Part shown: positions 12,839 to 31,376 of the stretch, piece after piece
Numbering within the stretch: position 1 is the stretch's first letter
How the letters are laid out: each line of letters starts with the position of its first letter
NCBI RefSeq assembly: GCF_007655135.1
Contig: NC_045128.1
Location: 43,785,885 to 43,849,884, forward strand
Reading direction: 5' to 3'
Length of the DNA stretch: 64,000 nucleotides
Origin: Punica granatum
Taxonomy: Eukaryota; Streptophyta; Magnoliopsida; Myrtales; Lythraceae
Made by a program: the position numbers and the translations under genes
Notes under the pieces: generated by a model
Told to the model about the DNA's origin: nothing
The model's database searches: none
Seen by the model: the letters and a program-made list of their open reading frames with translations, nothing else

Positions 12839-12930
12839 AATGGGACCTTCTCGGTGTAGGCGATGACGGGAGCTTCTCTAGGGAGGCCGTCGGGGCCGAT
12901 CTCCGGCTGGAGGGAAGGATTTCGAGCCAT
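10794..12930 (-). CDS. Conserved plant coiled-coil protein (253 aa), function unknown
   Basis: Minus-strand gene with exons 12930-12847, 12706-12675, 12329-12232, 12128-12046, 11524-11447, 11373-11278, 11084-10794. All introns are GT-AG and the frame is unbroken to TGA. The N-terminus reads MARNPSLQPEIGPDGLPREA. Residues about 25-160 are charged and heptad-like (IIEEEQLQLKKYIQENYSKI; LRKKIQASTERIRVAKQKEE; SRLEELKRRLAALNPSR), a long alpha-helical coiled coil. Residues 161-225 are a low-complexity Ser/Gly/Glu linker. The tail is Gly/Lys-rich and ends in GWTGAGFDVDGRT. There is no signal peptide or membrane segment. I do not recognise a named domain. By position it may correspond to a gene near At5g51840 in Arabidopsis, but that rests on memory. 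Intron 1 contains (TA)n and (GA)n tracts. Confidence 0.88.
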
Positions 12931-15900
12931 TACACCGGTACCGAATCAATCAATTCAGGAATGCCTCTGGACAGCCAGCCTCCAGGATCAAAATTTGAGA
13001 TGCAGCAAGGCAGCAGCCACTGAAGCGCTATGCCCGCCGATTAAAAGCTAATGGCGCTGTGCATTGGTGTTAATGGCGATGGTGATTGATTAAATTTGAC
13101 TTCCATAGACATGAACATGAGATACGTCGTGCTCCATCGGACCATCACCTCCCCCACATCCTTTTTTTCCCCCCTTAATTACTTTTTCCTTCTGGGTTTT
13201 GGTGCCGCCGGTTTTTATGTGAACGCGATGTCGTTGACATTCTATTCTGCTTTAATTTGGTAAAAAAAAAAAGAAGGTTTTGGTCCTTATAATTTGAAGA
13301 CATTTTTTTTTCTGTCTTCATCCTTCGCTTTAGATGATTTTCTGTTTCAGTCCTTCCAATATAAAACCGTTAAATAATGCTGATTTGGTGCCGGATTAGC
13401 TGCCGAGTGTGATTCCATGCTACATTAGTTATTAGTTATTTTTGTAAAAAAATAATGTCAATTTAATTACCCTTCCACTGAAAGGAAAATGGGCTCTTGA
13501 GCTCTGCAAGTCTACTAAAGTCCAAACAGTAACAACAAAGTCATCTTCTTGTTTTCTTCTTCGGCTCCGACGTGTCTGAGTCCAAAAATTCTTGACCTCC
13601 TCGAGTGTTGATTCAATGAAAGCCCTAATGCCACCAACATGCAAGTCTTGGTCCAATAGCGAGCTTCATTGATGACGCAACGGAATTAATTGCAATCTGT
13701 TGATTCACGCATGAATACCAAAAGACAATCTTCTATCACATGTTAATTCTACGAATACCATGGAATATGCATCAAACTTGAATCAAATCCGAGATTGGAC
13801 GAAATAGCACGGTAGCTCCAAAACTTTATTGATAATCCGAAAATAACTGTCTTTAACCCTAGGATTTTACAAATCTTAAATAGGAATTAAAATGCTTAAA
13901 TTACAGGAAAAACATAAACTTTTCCTAAAATTGCAAAAACGTCATAATAACATTAAAATGCCTATTTGAGGTCCTAAACGATGGAATTCGCCTTAAATCT
14001 CATAATTTCACAGCCAATGGCAGTGAGTTGTGCTTTTGAGACCGTTTTCCTCAAAACATGGTCGTCAAAACGTATTTTTCTTCAGGTAGCGACTTGCTGT
14101 TACTTCTAACGCATCAATTGATTTGGTGGGTCTTCTTATGTCTTTGTACTCCTTATCAACTTATAACAATTGCAAGTCTTGGTTCAATAATGGCTACTAA
14201 CTGCAAATTCTACATCCTTAGATATATTTGAATCAAAACAGGACATGCCTCAGCTTTCATCTCTCTTTCTATGGGCTTATGTCTCGATCTTTTTTGAGGA
14301 GGGATTGAGCGATCAAATATTTTGAGGAGGCCGTATGGAGGATGGCAAGCATGAAGAAGAAAGCAATAGAGGTTTTGAGCTGTATCTTTGGTCAGCAAAT
14401 CATCTTATCAAAGGGAATTGGAATTTTCGACCATGTCAAAGCTCACAAAGAAGAATGAAGGAGTATAAAACTCTGCATAATGTTGGTTTGGCTCCTATGC
14501 TTGAAAAGCCACATAATGTGGGCAGAGGAGGAGCCATTCCACCACACTCCCCTCCCCCCACCCCCGCCCCTGCGCGCGCGTTAACTCTCCTTTTTCTAAT
14601 ATTGATATGCAATGGCATCACATAATGTGGTAGAGGAATTTCCTCTACCCCCCACCCCTATTAACTCTCCAATTCTAATCTTGATATAAAATGGCATCAT
14701 ACGTAGCAACTAATGTGGCGCCAACTTAGCATTATATGACGGTATTATAACGGAAGCATTACAATAGAAAAGCATCTAAAGGTAAATTATGAAAATAAAA
14801 AAATAATGAAATCTAGAGGATCAAAAATCATATTTTTCCCTTTAATTTATCGTGCTTTTCAAAGTCTGATAGACTCTTTTTAAGGAATTCCCCCCACGTT
14901 GATAAGAAGCTCATTGGGCTGTGACTGTGAGCATTGGGACGTGGGCCGAACACATTTTAAATAGTCGTCGCATTACAGGAATTTGAATAGAAGAAACCTG
15001 ACCCAAGACTCGATATGGCGGGTTAGGTTCCAGCTCTCGACATGTTTTTTTTTCCTTTCACTCTCCTTTGCTTTAAGTATTTTTAAGTACCCTTTCTCTT
15101 TGGCTCTATTTTTAGTTTGATAAAAAAATATCTTTGTTTTTAGTTTAAGAGAAAGTTCAGTGCAATGATATCCATAATTTAATTGGTAAAATATGCGTGC
15201 GGCGGTGTTCGTGGGTAAAGTTTGGGACGACTTTATCCTTTTTCCAAATCCAAACCCTTTAAGGAGGGTATATTCTCAAACCCGTCCCAAACCCTCTAAG
15301 AATTCGCGAGAAATATCTCAAACCATTCCAAATAATTTAATGGGTTTTCACTGAGAACTCTCTTGCCATTAAGGCACTCCATATCCATTGTAGAAAAAAC
15401 TAAATATAACCTAAATAGTAGCCACAACAAACGAAACGCATGAGTCTATTGAATAAAAGCATCGATTAAATTAAACGAGTTTCAAGAAGTCAAATTCCTC
15501 CAACACAATTTAAAATAATTTCGAACAATTCACTCCATTAAAAGAACTAAACTCATTTAAACACATATATATATATATCCATAAACTTAATCCTCTACAA
15601 GCTCCTTAATCAGGGTACTTTACTAATTTTAAGGTTAACGGGGTTTAGGATCGATTGTCAAGCAAAAAATCAAACCCTTCCTAAACCTTACAGGATTTTG
15701 ACGAAAAATTCATAAATCTTTTTCATGATCCAACGGACAAAATCCTTTTATTACCCATTAGAGTCTCGATAGGATTAAAATCCGTTCACTGAAACCCACG
15801 AACATCCTTCATTAATCATCTTATTTGACCCCGCAATAGATGGGTGTGTAGTGTAGGCAGAATATTCGAATAAATTTAAACAAATATTTCAATTTCCCGG

Positions 15901-16270
15901 AAATAAAGAAGATAGCCATATAAATTTTTTTTTGTGTATATATATAGTCTTTGGAAATAGAAAGAAGAGAAAAAGGAAAAGAAAAATCTTAAGGGGGGAG
16001 GCAAAGGTAGGAAGGATGGGAAGCAAACAAGGCCTTGTAGTTTGGCACCAAGTGTACGTTGGAAGCGAGATGCACATGACACTCCCATTCCCGTTCCCAT
16101 TCACATCATCTCTCTCTCTCTCGTGAATCGACTATCGAGTCGAAGAAGAAGATGATCGAAAGCCGTGACTCAGAGAGAGAGAGAGAGAGAGAGGGGCAGT
16201 CAATCATCACTCAAAGTTGATATAATAAATCTGTGGATGTGGTGGCTGCTGATTGATTCCTGATTTCGTC
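12931..16270. other. Divergent intergenic region between coiled-coil gene and PGM
   Basis: The 5' flank of the minus-strand gene (12931 to about 13130) is followed by AT-rich DNA. A C/G-rich tract of about 110 bp at 14511-14625 is partly duplicated next to it (14620-14705; shared ACATAATGTGG, TTAACTCTCC and AATGGCATCA). A MITE-like element lies at 15205-15806. GA/CT microsatellites near 16108-16121 and 16171-16193 lie just upstream of the PGM leader. No gene is supportable. Confidence 0.45.
15205..15806. mobile_element. MITE-like element with short terminal inverted repeat
   Basis: Left end GTGTTCGTGGGT and right end ACCCACGAACATC are inverted copies about 600 bp apart. The intervening DNA is AT-rich, with several matching CAAACCCTTCC/CAAACCCTTTA phrases but no ORF. 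The target duplication is not clear, so the superfamily is unassigned. Confidence 0.45.
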
Positions 16271-16416
16271 AAAACAACTTCCATTGCCTCGGATCTTTCC
16301 TCCACTCTCCACTACTCCCTCTCCTCTCCTCTCCTCTCAGCTTCCACTTGCACTTCACACAAGAGTGACAGCGGGAGACGGTCGGAGCTCTGAGCTACCT
16401 ATAACGATCACCGACG
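16171..16416 (+). promoter_or_regulatory. Proximal promoter/5'UTR region of PGM
   Basis: A (GA)n run at 16171-16193 is followed by a pyrimidine-rich stretch (CTCCTCTCC repeats, 16300-16340) that probably forms the leader. No convincing TATA box is seen at a fixed distance, so the transcription start is not assigned. Confidence 0.35.
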
Positions 16417-22365
<5,949 letters not shown>

Positions 22366-22657
22366 ACCATGGAAGCCCTGTTCAATTCCTTCCAAAGTTA
22401 TCATCTGAAGCTCTAGGAAGGCTTCTTTTCATAAAGAAGACGCCTTTGTACGGAGCTGTGGCGTTGGTCTCCTGCTGAAGTTAAAAGGAAGTGGCTGGAG
22501 TTTCATCATTTTTGCCTTGAGATATGCATATTTAGTACTTTCCATTTCCTAATGTGCTGTAAATGAACCTACTTGAGAAAAATGTAAGCAACTGTGCAAC
22601 TGTAAATTATAAATATTAGAGAATCTAGCCATACTTGTTATGGAGCTTCTGCAGCTG

Positions 22658-22663
22658 AATAAA
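22658..22663 (+). terminator. Possible polyadenylation signal of PGM
   Basis: AATAAA lies about 290 bp after the TAA stop, within T/A-rich sequence, a plausible plant 3'UTR end. Plant poly(A) signals are loose, so this is only a candidate. Confidence 0.35.
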
Positions 22664-22699
22664 AGAAGAATCAGCAGTCTGCTGTAAAATAATCTCATG

Positions 22700-25600
22700 T
22701 GAATTTTCTGCTGTAACAGACTTCCTTCTTTAACTGGTTGCATCGAGCCGCCATTGCTTATCAGGAATACAATGTTTTGAATGGATACCTTCTACATAAA
22801 GCTGTCTTGAAATTCTCTCTCCCCCTCCCCCAATTTCTGATTTGTGACGGAACATTTTGCTTTCAATCATGTCGTGTTCTCCGTTCGGTGGTCAGTGTTA
22901 GATGATTCTACTGACTGACTTTCCATAGGGTTGTTGGACTGACTCATTCAGGCATCGTTGCAGGGAGGGAAGAAAGAGGAAAAACAGACGAGCTGAAGTT
23001 GAGGAGCATGTTAAGGTAGAACTCAAGTCCTTGAAACTGATCAGACAAAAGAACCCGCATGATCACGAAAGATGATGAAAACAATCCAATATCGCCAGAT
23101 TCCCGACCGGAAAATATGGGAGCTGAGTGTTCAACTAAGACAAGGCCAGAGGGCTACCATTTGTAATAATGCCCACAAAAGGACTTTTGTCCTCAAATGT
23201 AAGTCTCTCTCTCTCTCTCTCTCTCTGTGTCTCTGTTTGAGTTGTAATTTACAGAAAAAGATCTGAGTATCATAAAAATAATATATTCGAACCCGCACAT
23301 TCCTGGTGGATATGTTGTTTCAACGAGTTCTTTTAATCTCAATTCTTGTAGCTCAAAGTCACATCACTGACCGGGACGCACTACTGCTAGTCTTCATAAC
23401 ATGAGATGAGACTGTTTTTGTCCTTTAGGAGACAGCAAATAGCATCTGTCATGCTCCTCAGAAAGTCCCCTTACTTTTCTTTATCAGGACATGACGTATT
23501 GTCTACTCTACTTGCCCTTCGGGCTTCAACTGCTCCGACCAATACAGCATTCTTTGCATTCAGCGAAAAATAAAAAATAATAATAAATACAGCATTCTTT
23601 GCACACAGCATGAGATGATAAATGTTCTTTCTGGGGATATGGTATCCACCCCCTTTCAACCTGCAAGTTGATTTCTTCTGCAAAAAGGTCTTCGGTTTTC
23701 AGTTCCTCAACGGTTATGCCAAAATCCAATTTTGACCCTTCAATTATCCTACTCACTACCCTTTATGCAAATTAGTTCTCTTTAGGCATCGACGGATTAC
23801 ACAAGCAGGACAGGAGTTATAGGACTGCATTTTTCAATCCATAATAATTTAGACGGGAAGGCATCCGAGTTTTGTCGGATTTCCAGAGCTGAAGTATGCG
23901 ATACAATTCTTAAGAAGTATTGACATCACCGAGGGTGATGTGACTGAGAGATGAGAACATAACACATGGGCGGTGCGATGCTCATTATGGTGCCTTTCTC
24001 ATTTATGTGCGAGCTTAGTATCGAGATGATGGTATTGGTATCGCTGCTCTATGAAATAGTATCTTTTTCCCGGCGATGCTTTTTTAATTGGTGTGAATTC
24101 CTACAAGGAGATCAGGCCTTCGTTTCTTTGAAGAACCAAATCGAATAAGGAATCATATCTGCTCCCCAATTTCTGATGCTGCTTGCTGAGTCGCCCTTAA
24201 AGCTAGCTCCACCACTGCTGATATGCCCACCAGCCCAAACAACCAACACCTCAGGCACGTGAAAAAGTTGGATGTGTTGTAGCAGGGCCCCTCCTGATCA
24301 AATTATGTGTTTCTATCTATTATACTTTCAGGGATAACAAAAACAGGGCTAAGGGAAACCCAGAATATTCAGGAGAAAAAAGAAAAAAAAAAAGAAGGGG
24401 GGAAACCCATGGTTTGTCCATTTCGATAATGCTGCAAAGCAAGAGAGAGAAATAAGAGATCTAAACCTTGTTGGGTCTATCTATCTATCTATCTACCAGT
24501 AAATATTAAGTGGGTATGTTCTCTCTTATCTCTCTAACTTTATGTTTGCATGGCAATTTGTGACAACTCCACCATCATGTTAGTTGTCTCTCAGCTAGTG
24601 AGGTGGACCTTTGATGTCTCCTCTCTCTCTCTCTCTCTCTCCCTCTCTCCCCCCGACTCCAACCTTTCCCAACCTGTCTTCTTGGGAGGAAGTTATAACT
24701 GTTATGCATGTGTAATAACCTATTAGAAAACAACTACATTTAATTTTTGTAGAACAAGGTGACTTAAAACTTGATTTCACTGCTATATAGCATTAATTTC
24801 CCGTGCATGCATTTGACTGACTGATCGATATTGGCGGTCGATATTAGTTGCAATGTTGCCACCCTGGTCACACGTTCCGCTCGTCGCGTCTTTCTGTCAG
24901 TATGGTGTCTGCGATATTTCCAGGACGAATATATGAGACAGACAGACAGACAGACATTATCTGAGCCGAGGTTCTGAGGATAGGTTTCCCCAATCATGTA
25001 TACACAATATCCACATATGATAAATTTGTATATCCAAGATCGTATATACCCTATATAGAAAACAGCACGCAAAGCCACTCACCAGCTTTCCTTTCCGTGA
25101 ACCTACTGAAAACAGAATGTCTGTTTCTTTACTCTTTTATCTTTTTTTGTGGGGTTTGTGTGGGAGTTTTGAAGAGGAGTGACTACTTTGCCTTTGGTCA
25201 GTGGAGCACTGTGTCTGTCAGCTAAACAGAAAAAAAGCAAATAGAATTCCATATTATGATGAGATCAATATTCCCCACAAGATCTTGTCGGGTTCAGTGT
25301 GTGTGTTAGTATGATCATCACATCAGTTAGCACCCCCATGCCTCTGTTTATCTGTTTAATATGATGGAGATTGTTTTGGTCCGTTGGAGATATCGCCGAT
25401 TATAACTTCTTCTTCTTCTTGGTATTACCATTATTATTGTTGTTGATTATAACTGTGGCCGTTTTTTCTGATGCTGACAATCATTTGGCACAGAAAAGGA
25501 AAGAAGGTTGGTGCTGTCAGAGATCAGTGCATTATAGACATGTACATATGAGTCTCGCTTAGTCGGTGTGTCCTCGACTCTGTTTTCTCCGCTGTCCACT

Positions 25601-28230
25601 GATGAAACAAACTGGGGATTTCTCTTTCTTAATTGACTTTTGATAGTGCGATCCATGTACTTAATACGGGATAGAAAACTCCACTTGTTTTCTTTGGTCA
25701 TACATTCTACTGGGTATATAGCAGCTCTCATGTCCACGAGTTGATTTCCATCTTGATGCTGGTGGGATGATGCCCTGAGCTAGGAAACAGTCCATAATCT
25801 TAAGGTGGTGTCTGTTTGTACCTAAAATTATTAAGTGCCGAAATTTGAACTTCTCGAGTTTAAGTTTTGTGAATGAAGAAAACTTGGCTAGAATTGAATT
25901 ACTTATAAGACTTTTGAATATTAAGATACAAAATTAAAAAAAAAAAGAGTAAGCAAAAGTTGAAATTTTTGATAATATATTTATATGGCAGACAATATGT
26001 TTAATTTATTTGGACCCAACACTTTTTTATGTTATATTATATTTTCATAATTTTATAGAGATAAAAAATAAAATTAGAACAAGGACAAATCGGGATCGAT
26101 CTGAGCAGAGGGAGGGACGGAGCAGCGAGGCTCAGTCATCAAACACCATGGCCACCGTCGAGGTCGTCAGCAAGCGCAGAGACTGACGGTGACATCTTTG
26201 GGGGATGGTGGCCAGGAACGGAGCCTCCACCATCCCCGATCTCCTCTCTTTGTGGTCGTGAACCTTCTCTATGGCGGCGGTGCTAGGCATCAGAGCCACA
26301 CTGCCCAAATTCGCTCCTCTCAATCTCTCTCTCACTCTTCGAAATCAAAGAGTGATGGGGAGATTATGTTGTGATAGCTCCAAACTAGGCCACCACCGCC
26401 CAGACGAGGTCGCATGTAACTCTTAAAGCTGCCAACAGCCTCGTCTGGATGGTGGTGGTAGGGGTTGGAGCCTCCACTGCCCCCCTCTCCAAGTCGTCGC
26501 TTTCTCACTCTTGTCCCTGAATGAGACCAATCTGTAAATGAATTAGCTTTTAATAATTTAAAAATTGAAGAAAAGAGATGAAAATTAAGAAAGGACATAT
26601 ACAGGGATGACGAACCCAGGATTCTGGTCGGGGGGAGTCTTTAGGGGGTAAAAGGGAAGTGATTTTGTCAAATTAGAGATGGCAAATACAAGTAATTTAA
26701 TAAAATATAAAAGAAAATTTTATAATTTTTCATGTAGTGTCAAATTTTTTTTGAAGATGATTGCCACTCTCAGTCCTTTTGGTCAATCCCTTGAAGATAT
26801 ATGAAAGTATTAAGTAAAATGACAAAATATCGACGGGAAGTGTGTTGTCCTTCGTGGGAGGAGGAAGATAGCAATAGCTAATTTGATTGCAAATAAAGAT
26901 AATGATGGATATTTGAGTGTGTGCATGTGGGTTTATAGTTCCATGCAACTATAGAATATAGAATACAATAGAATAAAATGGAGGTCAACTGAATTAAAGA
27001 TGGGAAAAGACACCTTTACATACAGAGACACACACACACTAACCCTCTGTGCTTCTTCAAGCCCATAATAAGACCAAAATCCCCCCTAACTCAAGTGCTC
27101 CTACACACGTTTCCCACTTTCTGAGACATCCCCACTTCCCATAAGATCCATCTCACTGCCTTCTTAATCTCACGCATTCGTATCTGCCCCTCAATTGATC
27201 CCTAATCTCAATATATTGACTAAATTATATAAGTAAATATTTGGTGAGTATTACTCGTTTATCTAGATGTGTAACATCCAATTAAAATATTTGAAAGTGG
27301 AAAATTGGCCTTACAATTGAATATTTTCTCAAATTATATAGTTGATAACTTCCTATCAATCGTTGACCAATCGCCGACACGGAGCTGAGCCACCGATCTA
27401 GTTCCCACTCCTATAATGCTCTCTCTCTCTCTCTCTCTCTAAATTATACGCCACCCTCTCGATGATCTCTCGTGATCATTGAGGGCAGGTTCGGTTTCGA
27501 GCAACTATGCATATAAGACCGTAGCTAGCTAGCTAGAAAGCATGTCCTCTCAAATGGTGGCATGCTATTGACGAGGAGAAATGGGTACTTCGTCTAGTTT
27601 GAGCCCAGATAAGCAAGAGGCTTGCATATATATGTTAAAAAAGTAGGTGACAAATATATATTTTTATTGGAAATAAATAATTTATGGGATATGATAAATA
27701 CATATATATATATATTTATAACATATGTAAATGTCTATATGCGCGGTTGAAAGGTCATACAGGTCCCGGCCGTTCTCTCTTTTAGAGATTCTCCGGACAA
27801 AAGTAGTACAGGAACGGGGCCAAACACATTTTTCAGCCCGTTAAACTTATATTTGTCCAGCTTTAAGTATTGACGACCTTATTACAAGGCATATACATAT
27901 ACAAAGAAGTGAAAGTTTTCGAATTTGATTATAAACTAATAACGAGTACAAGCACCGGTTTGGCATGCATTGCATGCATCTTGATGGCTAGAGAAAGAGA
28001 TACAGAGAAGAGTCCTCGATTTTTATTTGAACAGACATTTCAGTTGTTTTATTTTCCTGATAAACTTATGTTCGAAACTTATGGATCCAATGCTATCAAC
28101 AGATACACTCATATAGATCAAACACCATTGAATTTTTCATCTTTCTACTACTAGAATGACGTCCTCTAATAAAAAAATGAAAGGGAAAATAAAACGTATC
28201 GAAAATTTTAACCGATAAGATTCAGACTAA
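22700..28230. other. Intergenic region, no supportable gene
   Basis: About 5.5 kb with only short chance ORFs. Landmarks are (CT)n at about 23207-23226, a TATC tetranucleotide run at about 24477-24494, (CT)n at about 24622-24642, GACA repeats at about 24937-24955, a GC-richer stretch 26100-26530 containing CCACCATCC/GGTGGTGG phrases, and (CT)n 27419-27440. The segment 26610-26660 (GGGGGGAGTCTTTAGGGGG) looks like a degraded transposon end. A 76-aa minus-strand ORF at 23526-23756 has no recognisable domain. Confidence 0.4.
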
Positions 28231-28238
28231 TAAAATTG

Positions 28239-28937
28239 TTTTTTTTTAAACAGGTTTCTTTTTACTACGTTTTGTTCGTTTTTTTTTCCTCCTTAGGGAA
28301 ATCTTGAACTATAGCAGCTGACCCACCATAAAATGAGGGTTTGTACGGGGACAAAACAGTCTTTTGCTGGATAATGATAGATTTGAAACCATGTAGTGTT
28401 GTCTTCAATTTTCTGATCTTTCTTTTCACTTATGGCTGTAACATCGAATCTACGTTGCCTCCGATCTTCTGATCTTGCCAATAATAGGATGTTATTTTTT
28501 TTCCTTTCGAAGTTATTTTCTTGACCATCTACCAAAATTAGTTAGATTGAATTTGTTCCATTTTAATTAAGAACCAAAATAAAGTTTTTTTTTTAAACGG
28601 GTTTCTTTTTACTACGTTTTGTCCCTTTTTTCTTTTTTCTCCTCAAGGAAATCTTGAACTGTAGCAGCTGACCCACCATAAAATGAGGGTTTTGTACGGG
28701 GAAACAACAGTCTTTTGCTGGATAATGATAGATTTGAAACCATATAGTGTTGTCTTCAATTTTCTGATCTTTCTTTCCACTTATGGCTGTACCATCGAAT
28801 CTACGTTGTCTGCGATCTTCTGATCTTGCCAACAATGGGATTTTTATTCTTTTATTTTTTAATTTCGAAGTTATTTATTTTGACCTTCTACCAAAATTAG
28901 TTAGATTGAATTTGTTCCATTTTAATTAAGAACCAAA
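28239..28937. repeat. Tandem direct duplication of a ~340-bp unit
   Basis: Copy 1 (about 28239-28578) and copy 2 (about 28585-28937) are near-identical in the same orientation. Shared phrases include TTTCTTTTTACTACGTTTTG, GCAGCTGACCCACCATAAAA, GTCTTTTGCTGGATAATGAT and TTCCATTTTAATTAAGAACC. Differences are mostly substitutions and length changes in T-runs. Unknown origin, non-coding. Confidence 0.85.
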
Positions 28938-29799
28938 TCCTTCCAAATATTCTACCAAGGATGCACCCACCTGATATTCCTCGAGCTTGCTTACCAAGGA
29001 ATACGAGCCTCCGGGATATTGGCAAGTGAATCGAATGGTAACCGGACTGACCTAAATAGTAGGTTTTAGATATTGAACGACAGAATTGACCCAAAGTAAA
29101 TTTCAAAGAGTCAAACAGACAGCAACATGACTGACCTTCCATTATGTGATCTACGCATATCTCGATCTCTCTCTAGCTATTTGCCCAGCAACACATCCTT
29201 TGCTTTCCTCACAAATTCAATTATTGATCAATCTTCTCGATCGGCCCATAATTAGAGGTAATATCTGATTTATTACATTTAATAAAATTAGTACACATGG
29301 TTCATCCCATCTCATATGGTCCATCAAAAAATACATTAACTATTACATTACATTATTGCATAGAGTAAATAGGCAATTTCGTCCATGACTTTCGCAAGTT
29401 GCATCAATTTCGTCCATGATTTATTTTTTGCATTAATTTCGTCCCCGACTTTGCACTTTTGCATCAATTTCGTTCCTAACTTTTCGGTTACATCAATTTT
29501 ATCATCGACTTTGCACAGTTACATCAATTTAGTCTCTGACTTTGCGCAGTTACATTAGTTAATGCTATAGTTGCATCAATTCGGTCCTTGTGTGGGGTGG
29601 TTGCATCGATCAGGTCCTAATGCAACATCAATTTGGTCTCCTGCCACATCAATTTGGTCATGCCGTTAAATATGAATGCTAACGGTGTTAAATGGTATAA
29701 ATTATTACATCAATTTGATCCTCGTGCTACATCAAATTAGCCCCTCATTCCCTCTTTCATTTCACTTTCTATGAGCTGAGCTTAAGACTCAGAGAGATC

Positions 29800-30060
29800 A
29801 CCATCCTCCTACTTTGAGCCCATCAATGGCTTTTGCTCTAAAATCAAAACCTTCTACAGCCTTTGTCCTCAAGTTCTTCTTCCTCTGCCTTCCGATCATG
29901 AGTCCCTCTCCATCACCGACTATGCCATCTCCCTTCTCTGCACCTCTATCCCCGTCTCCTCCACTTTCATCATCGATGCCTAAACAATTCGACTATGTTC
30001 TTTATTTTGTCTGATTCACCGCCGCTCGCTTTTTAGCCATCTCTCTCACCTGTACTCTCC
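29800..30060 (+). other. Second gene-like fragment in the Pack-MULE (unidentified)
   Basis: An ORF of 66 codons (29814-30014) has a hydrophobic, signal-peptide-like start (FVLKFFFLCLPI), a Ser/Pro-rich stretch, then KQFDYVLYFV before a stop. The last motif faintly recalls the N-terminus of RNase T2-type proteins (…FDFFYFV), but this is a weak resemblance. It is probably captured or decayed sequence rather than a gene. Confidence 0.25.
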
Positions 30061-30102
30061 TCTCAGCTCAAAGCCAACGACTCAGTGCCGAAACTCAACC
30101 TG

Positions 30103-30910
30103 ATGGCGCTGCTAAGCCAACAGTTGCAGCGGTTCCTCCTAATCGGACTCAGCCACGACTCGAGCTCCAAATCAAGCGCCAAGACAAGCATATCGATCGA
30201 CAACAATAAATCGAGGAGCTTATGCTGCTCTGCCATTGCCATTGATGCTCCCCCTTCCCTGGCAGGGGTATCGGGGATCGGGTGGGGGTATACGAGCTTG
30301 CAAGGTCTATGCTAGAAGATGGAGGACGATGTAGTCGTGCGGTCGGACGGACTGGAAGGATTCACCTTTGCCGCTGTCTTTGATGGCCACGGTGGTTTCT
30401 CTGCTATCGATTTCCTAAGGTCTGATAGCGTAAAGTTCTCTACTTTCCGTCTTTGTCTGGCTCATTAGGGGTTGAATATTCTTTGATTTCTCACACATGG
30501 TGTTGGGAAAGTTGTGTAATTTCGTTCCCATGATGTTGGGTGATGCTCCTTTGATAGGGATGAGCTGTTTAAAGAATGCCTCCTGTCTTTGCAAGGAGAT
30601 TTGCTCCTAAGTAAGAAAGACATTAGTGCCATTAGAGAGGCATTGCACAAGGCCTTTGTCAGTGCCGATTCGAAACTATTGACTTGGTGAGCTGATGCCT
30701 GTTTCTCGGACAATGTTCGAATTCTCAACTGAGTACGGAAATCTCCCTAGTTTCTATTGAGATATCATTTGGTTTAGATGGTGTTTCTTTCATTTTGTTA
30801 AGGCTCGAAGCAATGCCAGAGGAAGATAAATCAGGTTCAACAGCCACTGTCATGTTCTTAGGGAATTATTCTCTGATCATTTCCCATGTTGGTGTTTCAT
30901 GTGTGGTATA
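30103..30910 (+). pseudogene. Truncated, broken copy of a PP2C phosphatase gene (PPH1/TAP38-like)
   Basis: A captured 5' portion of a chloroplast PP2C gene. Recognisable exons are 30103-30419 (transit-peptide-like start, [37 protein letters not shown]), 30558-30686 (DELFKECLLSLQGD to LLTW) and 30803 to about 30910 (LEAMPEEDKSGSTATVMF). Splice borders GT/AG are still visible at 30420, 30557, 30687 and 30802. The first exon has an in-frame TAG at 30313, just before MEDD. The GDS-type metal motif reads GVS, and homology stops at about 30910, so more than half of the catalytic domain is missing. DGHGG and SGSTA identify PP2C. The N-terminal CSAIAIDAP and WGYTSLQG point to the thylakoid phosphatase PPH1/TAP38. 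It cannot make an active enzyme. Confidence 0.75.
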
Positions 30911-31376
30911 TGTTCTTTCCCAATTAAGCCTTGGGCCATTCAACTGGTCTTGGATGGATTTTAAGCTTATATTGCTCTGAGTGGAGAGAAGCCGAGTATA
31001 GAAATGGAAGCTCGCACAAGAAGAAGAAGAGGAAGACGGATGAGAGAAAATTCGTTTGAAGTGAGACTGTGGGACGAAAGAGAAGGAGAGAGAGAGATAT
31101 AAGGCAGAGGAAGCAGATGATAAATTGGGGTTACATCAATTTTTCAAGGCATTACATCAATTCAGTCCCTGAACAAATTAACGGAACAATAACGTCGTCT
31201 GCCCTTTTTCTACTCGGACTATATTGATGTAACCGGGGATCGATCTGATGTAACGTCAAAACTCGAGGACTTGTGTTGCAAAAGTCAGGGACGGAATTGA
31301 TGCAAAAGTGTAAAGTCAGGGACAAAATTGATGCAACTTGCGAAAGTCATGGACGAAATTGCCTATTTACTAAATA

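Larger units (their letters stand above)
29364..31371. mobile_element. Pack-MULE-like element carrying a PP2C gene fragment
   Basis: The left end AGTAAATAGGCAATTTCGTC is mirrored at the right end (GACGAAATTGCCTATTTACT). The arms continue inward for 200-300 bp as degenerate iterations of GCATCAATTTCGTCC / TTACATCAATTTGGTCC and their reverse complements. Between the arms lie gene-like GC-richer sequences (about 29760-30960), including a broken PP2C 5' region with introns. This layout, terminal inverted repeats around a captured genomic gene fragment, is that of a Pack-MULE. No clear target duplication is seen, perhaps because of the adjoining related element. Confidence 0.65.

Noticed and set aside
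12661..13023. 120-codon plus-strand ORF.
   Set aside because: It lies over exons and introns of the minus-strand coiled-coil gene and contains microsatellite-coded ER repeats.
23526..23756. 76-codon minus-strand ORF (IEGSKLDFGITVEELKTEDL) with some protein-like character.
   Set aside because: No neighbouring exons, splice sites or known domain could be connected. It may be a fragment but is not supportable.
24937..24955. GACA tetranucleotide run considered as part of a regulatory array.
   Set aside because: Simple microsatellite with no associated gene or repeat structure.
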